DNA of 64,000 nt from Halomonas sp. JB37 (GTDB lineage: Bacteria; Pseudomonadota; Gammaproteobacteria; Pseudomonadales; Halomonadaceae): positions 2,356,001 through 2,420,000 of the forward strand of contig NZ_NRGW01000001.1 of the NCBI RefSeq assembly GCF_002332255.1, written 5' to 3'. Numbering within the stretch: the stretch's first letter is position 1; every line of letters begins with the position of its first letter. This document shows, piece after piece, positions 45,839 to 52,801 of this stretch. The position numbers and the translations under genes were made by a program. The notes under the pieces are model-generated. The model searched no databases. It had not been told where the DNA came from and saw only the letters and a program-made list of their open reading frames with translations.

Positions 45839-45859
45839 ATATTACATTTTACGTAATAT
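45839..45859. promoter_or_regulatory. inverted repeat 1 in the KfrA-integrase intergenic region
   Basis: ATATTAC - 7 bp - GTAATAT, exact arms, about 70 bp upstream of the KfrA-like start. Candidate autoregulatory site. Confidence 0.5.
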
Positions 45860-45867
45860 TATTTATT

Positions 45868-45921
45868 TATCGATGTATAAATTCAAGATTACCCGTATTA
45901 TCTTGAATTTATACACCGATA
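45868..45921. repeat. large inverted repeat in the KfrA-integrase intergenic region
   Basis: Exact 16-bp arms TGTATAAATTCAAGAT (45874-45889) and ATCTTGAATTTATACA (45900-45915) around a 10-bp spacer. Pairing continues outward for five more positions after one mismatch, to 45868 and 45921. About 60 bp before the integrase start. The size and form suit either a regulator operator or a recombinase core site (two arms and a short spacer). Confidence 0.85.
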
Positions 45922-45982
45922 GATGCAGACTTTGCCCATAGTCATCTAGCAATTGCATAGCCAAAGAGAAGGGGATTATTCA

Positions 45983-47194
45983 ATGCCAGATAGACAGCCT
46001 CTTGCCGAAGCAGAATTTATAACGCTTAACAAAGTGTTAACAGCTGAGCCTGCTGGCGGCAGGATTGCTGCTGAAAATGATGCCCAGGCAGTCATGGCAT
46101 GGCTTAAGGAATACGAAGATAGCAGCCAAACGTTTAAGGCGTATCGGCGTGAATCTGAGCGGCTATTGCTTTGGTTAAGCAGCCAAGGGCTCACGCTGCC
46201 TGATATAAATCGTGAAACGCTACATCGTTTTGAAGCATTTCTTGCCGATCCACAGCCCAGCGAACAGTGGGTTGGCCCTTCAAAGCCACGCGTGCACCCA
46301 GCATGGCGCCCGTTTCGCGGCCCGTTATCACCACCTAGCCGGCGCCAGAGTCTCGTCATACTGCAAGGAATGTTTAGCTGGCTGGTGGAAGCAGGCTGGG
46401 TCAGCCATAACCCGTTTCGCTTGATGCGCGACAAATCAAGACGCCTGAACAACCAAACCCCGCGCATTGAGCGCTATTTGGAAAGCGAGCTATGGGCGTG
46501 GCTATGGCAATGGCTGAACATACCGTTAGAGAGTGGCAAAAATAGCCGCATTCATTTTGAACAGGCAAGACGACAGTTCATATTTGGCTTTGCCTATTTA
46601 CTTGCGCCACGCATTAGTGAAATGGCCGATGCCCGCATGGGTGATTTTCAACGCAGCGAAGGGCGCTGGTGGTGGTCCGTGGTGGGTAAAGGCAACAAGA
46701 TAGCGCGCATCCCGCTACCTGATGACATGCGGGCATGCCTGCACCAATGGCGCCAAGCGATTGGCTTGCCTGAGCAGACTAGCGAGCTGGAAGCTGTAGC
46801 ACCGGTGCTGCGCTCACTGGATGGGCAGCGCGGCCTTGGCCACAACCAGCTTTATCGCCTGATTCGCGCCACGTTCCAAAAGGCGGCGGATGCGCTTGAA
46901 GATCAAGGTGGCGAGCCTGTGCACGTTGCCACACTGCGCCGGGCGACACCACACTGGTTACGACATACCTCTATCACTCACCAAGCCCAGTCAGGCATTA
47001 GCCTAAGGCATTTAGCGGAAAGCGCCCGCCACGCTCGCTTAGAAACAACCTCACGCTATTTGCATAGTGAAGACAACGAGTGGCATCGCGAGCAGCAACG
47101 GCATCGATTACAGCACCCGCACGGTAATTCAGATACCAATGACTCCCTCAAGCCGCCGCTGAGTCGTTATAATAAGCAGATTGATAATCTCTAA
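45983..47194 (+). CDS. tyrosine recombinase / site-specific integrase
   Basis: 403 residues. N-terminal SAM-like core-binding domain (AVMAWLKEYEDSSQTFKAYRRESERLLLWLSSQGL.., about 30-150); catalytic domain with Arg in PRISEMADARMGDF (about 210), a Lys in VVGKGNKIARIPL, HWLRHTSITHQAQSG (His about 324, Arg about 327), HARLETTSRYLH (His, Tyr about 358). All catalytic residues present. AAGGGGA precedes ATG 45983. It is not in a prophage or island here, but paired with the KfrA-like gene. Confidence 0.88.
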   Translation: MPDRQPLAEAEFITLNKVLTAEPAGGRIAAENDAQAVMAWLKEYEDSSQTFKAYRRESERLLLWLSSQGLTLPDINRETLHRFEAFLADPQPSEQWVGPSKPRVHPAWRPFRGPLSPPSRRQSLVILQGMFSWLVEAGWVSHNPFRLMRDKSRRLNNQTPRIERYLESELWAWLWQWLNIPLESGKNSRIHFEQARRQFIFGFAYLLAPRISEMADARMGDFQRSEGRWWWSVVGKGNKIARIPLPDDMRACLHQWRQAIGLPEQTSELEAVAPVLRSLDGQRGLGHNQLYRLIRATFQKAADALEDQGGEPVHVATLRRATPHWLRHTSITHQAQSGISLRHLAESARHARLETTSRYLHSEDNEWHREQQRHRLQHPHGNSDTNDSLKPPLSRYNKQIDNL

Positions 47195-47238
47195 ACGAGA
47201 GCATTTAAGCAGGCAATCCCTATTTAGAAGGACATACC

Positions 47239-47655
47239 ATGAGCACTTCCGGCGCCGAACTGGCCCAGCAAGAGCTGATTGAAGATTTCGAGATATTCGA
47301 TAATTGGATGGATCGCTATCAATACATTATCGATATGGGCAAGCAGCTAACTGACTTCCCTGATGAATGGAAAATCGAGGAGCTTAAAATACAAGGCTGC
47401 CAGTCAAATGTATGGATGCGCCATGAAGAGCAGGGCGATAAGCTGATTTTCAAAGCAACGTCGGATGCCGCCATTGTCTCTGGCCTTATTGCGATACTGC
47501 TGCGCATTTACAGTGAACGAACGGCGGCTGAAATTCGCGCTACTGAGCCTCACTTTTTGGCCGACTTAGGGTTGGATAAACATCTTTCGCCCACGCGCAG
47601 CAATGGCTTGCACTCCATGCTAGAAAGAATTTATCTGGTTGCGCAGCAAAAATAG
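47239..47655 (+). CDS. sufE: cysteine desulfurase-enhancing protein SufE
   Basis: Accepts sulfur from the SufS/CsdA desulfurase for Fe-S assembly. Seen: LIEDFEIFDNWMDRYQYIIDMGKQL, and the active Cys in IQGCQSNVWM (about residue 54), then ATSDAAIVSGLIAILLRIYSERTAAEI and LGLDKHLSPTRSNGLHSML. 138 residues. AGAAGGACAT lies upstream. No suf operon is adjacent, so it could equally serve a CsdA-type desulfurase elsewhere (CsdE role). Confidence 0.92.
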   Translation: MSTSGAELAQQELIEDFEIFDNWMDRYQYIIDMGKQLTDFPDEWKIEELKIQGCQSNVWMRHEEQGDKLIFKATSDAAIVSGLIAILLRIYSERTAAEIRATEPHFLADLGLDKHLSPTRSNGLHSMLERIYLVAQQK

Positions 47656-47671
47656 CTGTAAGAAGAATTGC

Positions 47672-47989
47672 TTAGCGGGGAGGGTGCTCACAGCACGAGT
47701 CATCGTCCTCGCGGCAAAGTTGCTCACTTCGTCCCCCAGGAACAGGGTCCATGCCGCCTGCGTGGCCAGGATGGCATTTAACGATACGCTTAATTGCCAT
47801 CCAGCCGCCGGCAAGGGGGCCGTGCAGCTGAATAGCCTCAATTGTGTAAGATGAGCAGCTAGGCCAGAAACGGCAGCGAGGGCCTAGTAGCGGGCTAAGC
47901 GTATACTGATAAACTCTCACCAAGCCAATCATTACTTTCATTAACGCCCAGCGCGGGCCTGATCGCAGTGCTGATTTCCAGCTTGCCAT
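47672..47989 (-). CDS. yidD: membrane protein insertion efficiency factor YidD
   Basis: Small peripheral membrane protein that helps YidC-dependent insertion. Seen: [66 protein letters not shown], the full family signature. A later Met (about 47941) is nearer the family's usual start; the longer frame follows the hisI stop by 2 nt. It is normally encoded in rpmH-rnpA-yidD-yidC, so a place behind hisI is unusual. Confidence 0.92.
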   Translation of the reverse strand: MASWKSALRSGPRWALMKVMIGLVRVYQYTLSPLLGPRCRFWPSCSSYTIEAIQLHGPLAGGWMAIKRIVKCHPGHAGGMDPVPGGRSEQLCREDDDSCCEHPPR

Positions 47990-47991
47990 TG

Positions 47992-48468
47992 CTAAGACTC
48001 GTGTTTTTTACCGTACAGTTGATCAGGGTCGATTAACGGCGTACTGGTAATTACGGCCTGATTTTCATCTATCGCAATATAGAAGCAGCTGCGACGACCG
48101 GTGTGGCAGGCAGGCCCCGTTTGATCGACGTACAGAAGGAGTGTGTCAGCATCGCAATCCAGTGCTGCGGATACTAACTGCTGCTGCTGACCCGATGACT
48201 CGCCTTTACGCCACAGTGTTTGCCGCGAGCGCGAGAAATAACAAACGCGATGAGTCGAGAGCGTCTCCTCTAATGCCGCGCGATTCATCCAGGCCATCAT
48301 CAATACTTCTTTTGAATCATGCTGCTGCGCAATGGCAGGAATCAAACCATCAGTATTGAATTTGACAGCGGCGAGAAGGGCGGCAACAGAAGGTAGGCTA
48401 TCGTCAGGTGACGCTCCCTCTAACTGCTTAAAGAGAGTATTTGGCGCAACCTGATCAAAACGGGACAT
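47992..48468 (-). CDS. hisI: phosphoribosyl-AMP cyclohydrolase
   Basis: Third step of histidine synthesis, opening the ring of PR-AMP; needs zinc and magnesium. Seen: [87 protein letters not shown] with the zinc Cys and magnesium Asp residues. 158 residues with an N-terminal extension of about 35. No hisE fusion. It stands outside a his operon, downstream of zur, on the same strand. Confidence 0.93.
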   Translation of the reverse strand: MSRFDQVAPNTLFKQLEGASPDDSLPSVAALLAAVKFNTDGLIPAIAQQHDSKEVLMMAWMNRAALEETLSTHRVCYFSRSRQTLWRKGESSGQQQQLVSAALDCDADTLLLYVDQTGPACHTGRRSCFYIAIDENQAVITSTPLIDPDQLYGKKHES

Positions 48469-48492
48469 TGAATATACTCACTAGCAATTCGA

Positions 48493-48936
48493 TTAAGAAG
48501 TGGCTCGACAGCGCTGACAAAGCCCCTGTAGTTCAATAGTTTGGCGCTCGATCTTAAAGCCTTGCCGCTGAGCAAGCGCGACGAGCTGCTCGCTGATTTC
48601 ATCTAAATGCAGCTCTTCGACATAGCCACATTGACGACAGATCAGCAGTTGAAAACCGTGAGCATGCTCAGGACAGGCGCAGGCTACGTAGGCATTCAAA
48701 GATTCAATGCGGTGGACAAGCCCCTGATCAATCAAGAACTCCAAGGCACGATAAACCGTCGGCGGTCGAGCCGCGGCATGCTCAGTGGAAAGCTTATCAA
48801 GCAAATCATAAGCTTTCAGCCCACCGCCATTTTCAGCAATTAACTCCAATACTCGCCGACGAATGGGAGTAAATCGCACGCCACGGATATGGCACTGAGA
48901 TTCAGCCTGCTGCAGTAATGTATTCGCTTGGGTCAT
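48493..48936 (-). CDS. zur: zinc uptake regulator Zur (Fur family)
   Basis: Zinc-responsive repressor. Seen: winged helix GVRFTPIRRRVLELIAENGGGLKAYDLLDKLSTEHAAARPPTVYRALEFLIDQGLVHRIESLNAYVACACPEHAHGFQLLICRQCGYVEELH, with CPEHAHG and the structural zinc site CRQCG / CQRCRAT at the C-terminus. These features favour Zur over Fur. ATG 48936 chosen; a TTG two codons upstream is in frame. hisI follows after 24 bp. Confidence 0.88.
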   Translation of the reverse strand: MTQANTLLQQAESQCHIRGVRFTPIRRRVLELIAENGGGLKAYDLLDKLSTEHAAARPPTVYRALEFLIDQGLVHRIESLNAYVACACPEHAHGFQLLICRQCGYVEELHLDEISEQLVALAQRQGFKIERQTIELQGLCQRCRATS

Positions 48937-48986
48937 GGGCAACTCAGTGAACGCTGACAGCGCAAATTTCGACTAGAACCTAATGT

Positions 48987-49016
48987 TTATAGACCTAGTT
49001 TTTATAGACCTAGTTT
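48987..49016. repeat. 15-bp tandem direct repeat upstream of zur
   Basis: TTATAGACCTAGTTT occurs twice head to tail (48987-49001, 49002-49016); a degenerate third copy (CTAGAACCTAATG) lies just before. The repeat overlaps the stop codon of the ATP-grasp gene and sits in the zur promoter region. Confidence 0.7.
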
Positions 49017-50013
49017 ACGCATTCGCAGACGAGGTGTCTTTGCTTTCGACTAATTCGCTCTGGCGCGCAAAATGATGTTGTGCAAAGGCCACGCGCTCAA
49101 TAGTAGGCACATTGTCTGGCTGCTGCTCAATAAGATCAAGCCGGCGGCGCAAACCTTCGCCATTGGTCATTTGAATGGCAAGACCAGGGCGAGCGTTAAG
49201 CTCAAGCAGCATCGGACCATGCTCGCGATCCAACACCATGTCAGTACCTAGATAGCCTAGTCCCGTCATCTCATAACAGCCTGCCGCTAAATGAAGCAAC
49301 GTATCCCACTGAGGAACCACTAAGCTTGCTAAGTCGTGCCCCGTATCCGGATGGCTAAAACAAGGCATATCAAATTGAACGGCACGCAGTGCAGCGCCAG
49401 TGGCTATGTTTAAGCCAACACCCACCGCACCTTGGTGGAGGTTCGCTTTGCCATCGGATGCCGCGGTAGAAAGGCGCATCATCGCCATCACCGGATAGCC
49501 TTTGAAGACAATCACCCGTATATCGGGCACGCCTTCATAAGTGTAGTCCATCAAGCTTTCATCGAAGTTAATCAGCGTTTCAATCAAGGCCACATCAGGC
49601 GAGCCGCCCAGTGAATAGAGGCCAGAGAGAATGTTCGAGACATGACGCTCAATATCGGTAATGGACTGGCGCATACCGCTGGGCTTGATGAAACCGTCTT
49701 CATCAACATGCTCAATTACCAGTATGCCTTTACCGCCGCTGCCTTTGGCAGGCTTGATGACAAACCCGCCGTGCCCAGCCAACATTTCACTAATGTGCTT
49801 CACGCCAAACTGAGTGGTCACAGTACCGATCAGTTCTGGCGTGGTTATTCCATACTGCTGAGCCAACAGCTTAGTCTTGAGCTTGTCATCGACAAGCGGA
49901 TAAAGGCGACGACGGTTATAGCGGCCAATATAGCGAATATTGCGCCGATTCATACCGATAATACCTTTATCGCGCAGGCGCGTTGGCCAGGTCCAGTTTT
50001 TCAACCAACTCAT
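49015..50013 (-). CDS. RimK-related ATP-grasp ligase (alpha-L-glutamate ligase-like)
   Basis: Cytoplasmic ATP-grasp carboxylate-amine ligase of unknown substrate, 332 residues. Seen: MNRRNIRYIGRYNRRRLYPLVDDKLKTKLLAQQYGI, ATP-binding GGFVIKPAKGSGGKGILVIE, and the metal-binding GPMLLELNARPGLAIQMTN. Its start overlaps the preceding membrane protein by 4 nt (ATGA). Always found with the two genes upstream of it in marine and halophilic gammaproteobacteria as far as I know; product unknown. Confidence 0.85.
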   Translation of the reverse strand: MSWLKNWTWPTRLRDKGIIGMNRRNIRYIGRYNRRRLYPLVDDKLKTKLLAQQYGITTPELIGTVTTQFGVKHISEMLAGHGGFVIKPAKGSGGKGILVIEHVDEDGFIKPSGMRQSITDIERHVSNILSGLYSLGGSPDVALIETLINFDESLMDYTYEGVPDIRVIVFKGYPVMAMMRLSTAASDGKANLHQGAVGVGLNIATGAALRAVQFDMPCFSHPDTGHDLASLVVPQWDTLLHLAAGCYEMTGLGYLGTDMVLDREHGPMLLELNARPGLAIQMTNGEGLRRRLDLIEQQPDNVPTIERVAFAQHHFARQSELVESKDTSSANA

Positions 50014-51533
50014 GAAAGCTTCTCGTCGTCAGTAATTGGCTTAAAGCGGCGCAGCTCTAACAAACGATAACCGGTGTAATTACCCAGCAATAGAATCAGT
50101 GCCATCAGTATCAACTGCACACCTAAGAAGTTGAACGTGATATGGCGTACCCAAGGATTGTTCATCGCCAAGTAAGCAAGAACAGCCGTTACCAAGCTAC
50201 CGCCACCTTGAATTAGCACCTGCTTTGGACCTTCTTCCTCCCATAAAATCGACATGCGCTCGATAGTCCAAGCGAGAATAATCATCGGGAAGAAGGTGAT
50301 GGTAAGCCCTGCGCTGAGCCCCATACGGTAGGCCAATACGGTAAAGATCGAGATAATCGCAATGACCGTAATGATGACCGCCGACACCCTAGCTACCAAC
50401 AGTAAATTAAGATAGGACAGGTAGTTACGAATAATAAGGCCCATGGCAACGATCAGTAAAAAGCCGATCAATCCAGTGGTAAGAGAGATTTGAATGAAGG
50501 CGAGGGCAATCAGTACCGGCATGAAGGTACCGGATGTTTTAAGACCCACTAGCACTCTCAACAATACCACCATCAATGCACCAATCGGGATAAGCAAGAT
50601 AGTCTGGAATAGCGCCTGCTCTTCTAATGGCAGGCTATGGATAGAGAAATTCAGCAGCGTATCGTCAGAGTAATGATTACGCACCGCAGCGGATGCAGGC
50701 TGATCATGGGTCATCATTGAGAATGAAACCCGAGAATTCGTGCCGCCTTGAACTTCAAGCACCGCTCGGCCGCCTGTTTCCCAAAGCAGCAGGTTATCAG
50801 GCTTGCCTTGCTCGCCGGTAGCGGGATTGAAGATAGACCATTGCTCGCCGTCAGCGGCAAAGACTTGGATCCAGCTGCTTAGCGTTTGACGGCGACGGCC
50901 GTCCTCCAATATAAGACCGCTGACTTCACGGGCTAATACGCCGGACTGATTAAGCAGGCGTACTACCAGGGCTGCAGGGGCTTCTTGTGACAGCAGCAAC
51001 CGCGCACTTTCTTCCTGACGTTCGCCGTTAAGATCACGAATAAGCTCACGTGCAAAGGTAGCGTTATTAGCGCTGCGCGCCCAGGCCTGTTCAATTAGCT
51101 GGCTAGCAGCGGAATCATAGGGGCTTTCCCATGGCGTGGCGGCAGTTAATGTGGGCGGTGTTTGGATCGGAGAGCGTGCGTCTTGAGATACGAGCATCTG
51201 GACCGAGTAATACAGCTGCTGGCTACCCGCAGCGTTACGGATAGTCCACTGTGCCGTGCGACCTAACTCATCGGCCTGATAAGCAAGACCGTATCCTGAG
51301 GAAGCCGTGTTTTCGGTTAACACTCGATAGCCTGCTTGATGGGAAGGCAGCGCCATATCGACCTGCACAGGCCCATTCTGAGCGTTGAAGGTAATGCCCG
51401 CCTCAATTTCCCATACCTGGCGCTGTTCACCCGGTAGCCAGGGGATTTCGAACTGCACATGGCGATGCACGCTAGACGCAATACCAACAACCAATAAAAA
51501 GCCGACAATAATATAAAACATTAACCGGGACAT
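50010..51533 (-). CDS. inactive transglutaminase-like membrane protein (7TM type)
   Basis: 507 residues: an N-terminal anchor (MLFYIIVGFLLVVGIASSV-like region), a periplasmic domain of about 270 residues with a transglutaminase-like part (AARLLNQSGVLAREVSGLILEDGRRRQTLSSWIQVFAADGEQWSIFNPATGE) and a C-terminal bundle of six or seven helices from about residue 310 (TILLIPIGALMVVLLRVLVGLKTSGTFMPVLIALAFIQ). In a true transglutaminase the Cys-His-Asp triad would appear here; no Cys is seen, hence inactive. Couples translationally to the ATP-grasp gene. Confidence 0.83.
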   Translation of the reverse strand: MSRLMFYIIVGFLLVVGIASSVHRHVQFEIPWLPGEQRQVWEIEAGITFNAQNGPVQVDMALPSHQAGYRVLTENTASSGYGLAYQADELGRTAQWTIRNAAGSQQLYYSVQMLVSQDARSPIQTPPTLTAATPWESPYDSAASQLIEQAWARSANNATFARELIRDLNGERQEESARLLLSQEAPAALVVRLLNQSGVLAREVSGLILEDGRRRQTLSSWIQVFAADGEQWSIFNPATGEQGKPDNLLLWETGGRAVLEVQGGTNSRVSFSMMTHDQPASAAVRNHYSDDTLLNFSIHSLPLEEQALFQTILLIPIGALMVVLLRVLVGLKTSGTFMPVLIALAFIQISLTTGLIGFLLIVAMGLIIRNYLSYLNLLLVARVSAVIITVIAIISIFTVLAYRMGLSAGLTITFFPMIILAWTIERMSILWEEEGPKQVLIQGGGSLVTAVLAYLAMNNPWVRHITFNFLGVQLILMALILLLGNYTGYRLLELRRFKPITDDEKLS

Positions 51534-51570
51534 GCAGATTCCTTTCAGGGTAAAGCGCCAGGGAGATCAG

Positions 51571-52407
51571 TTACTCTTCGGTGTCGTCTTCATCAACCGC
51601 TTCATCTTCAGCAGCTTGATCGGGTGACTCGCCACCTGGAAACTCAGGTCGATCGTGCAAGAACGTATCGGCCACATCGATCAAAGCGATATCCATCAAG
51701 AATCGCCGACCAAGCAGCACAGGATAATCAAGGTGCGTTCGATCATTGAGGGTAAAATCAACGTTTTCACGTATCGGGCCCAGCGTCATTAATAATGAGA
51801 TAACCGGGCGTGACTCTTCGCCAGAGGCTTGAACAATGCGCACTCGACGAACTATCGGCGCTTCAATCCATTCATCTCGCTGAGCTTCAACGGCAATATC
51901 GTCCTCATTGAGCGCCAGTTTGAAACGTACCCAGTCTTCACCATCGCGCTCAAACCGCGTGATATCGGATGCAGACAAAGATGACGTATTAGCACCGGAA
52001 TCCACCCGCGCTTTAAGATAAGTCCCCATGCTGGGCAAACCCACCCATTCGCTGCGACCCAGCAGCGTTTTGGTGGTTAGGCTTTCATCGACTTCACATT
52101 CTTCGCGAATGATGACGGGCTCGTCATCGCGTGCTTCCAACTGCTGTACGTCTTGGCGCAGGTAGCGCAGAAGGCTGCCCACTTCACGCACATCCGCGGT
52201 TAAAACCTGCTGCTCATCAAGTTGACGCGACTGTAGCTCAGAGCGAGCATCGCATTGCTGCATCAGCTGGCTTTCTAGCTCAAGGATACGTGAATTGAAT
52301 GACGCCTCACTTAACGGCGGCGGGCCACTAGGTTCCGGCTGGGTTGCTGCACAGCCTGCGATTGAGAGCGACAAGCCAGCTACTAGCCACAAAACACCTG
52401 GGCGCAT
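51571..52407 (-). CDS. lipoprotein with retropepsin-like (RIMK-associated 'zinc protease') domain
   Basis: 278 residues from ATG 52407. Seen: lipobox LSIAGC (Cys19), a coiled stretch (RILELESQLMQQCDARSELQSRQLDEQQVL), then GLPSMGTYLKARVDSGANTSSLSASDITRFERDGEDWVRFKL and VLLGRRFLMDIALIDVADTFL, the PF05618 domain. Annotations call it an ATP-dependent zinc protease, but the visible DSGA motif is that of retropepsin-like aspartic peptidases. The tail is very acidic (AAEDEAVDEDDTEE). First gene of the triad, 38 bp before the membrane protein. Confidence 0.83.
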   Translation of the reverse strand: MRPGVLWLVAGLSLSIAGCAATQPEPSGPPPLSEASFNSRILELESQLMQQCDARSELQSRQLDEQQVLTADVREVGSLLRYLRQDVQQLEARDDEPVIIREECEVDESLTTKTLLGRSEWVGLPSMGTYLKARVDSGANTSSLSASDITRFERDGEDWVRFKLALNEDDIAVEAQRDEWIEAPIVRRVRIVQASGEESRPVISLLMTLGPIRENVDFTLNDRTHLDYPVLLGRRFLMDIALIDVADTFLHDRPEFPGGESPDQAAEDEAVDEDDTEE

Positions 52408-52801
52408 AACGAGTGATATCCTTGGACAATAAGTGGAAGGATGATAAGGAGAAGGGGGACTAGTGTCCAACGCCATTGAGGTTTTTCCAACACCTACTTT
52501 ACTTAGGGTGTCTTATGCGCAGTGACTACAGCTCATGAATCTGATCGAAGCAAGGAGGCCCAAGAGAGCGAGGTTATTAACAGAATCAGAGATATGCCGA
52601 CCCATGAAGCTTGTTCATATGGCTGAATATGTGCCACCGCGTGAACCGGCGGTGGATATTATAGCACTGCGTTAGAGGCCGCTAGCGTGACCGAGAATTA
52701 CCCGTCAAACAGCGCGCTTTTTCTTTTGAAAAGACGCGCTGTTCATCCCAAGCCTTATAGGAGTCGGCGTCGCCACCGACTATGCCAGATACGAGACTGG
52801 G
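52408..52801. other. intergenic region with hairpins
   Basis: 394 bp between dsbD and the lipoprotein gene. Hairpins: CCACCGC / GCGGTGG (52634-52655), CAGCGCG / CGCGCTG enclosing a C/T- and A-rich stem (52710-52741), AGTCGG / CCGACT (52762-52781). None has a good T tract. No coding sequence recognised. Confidence 0.45.
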
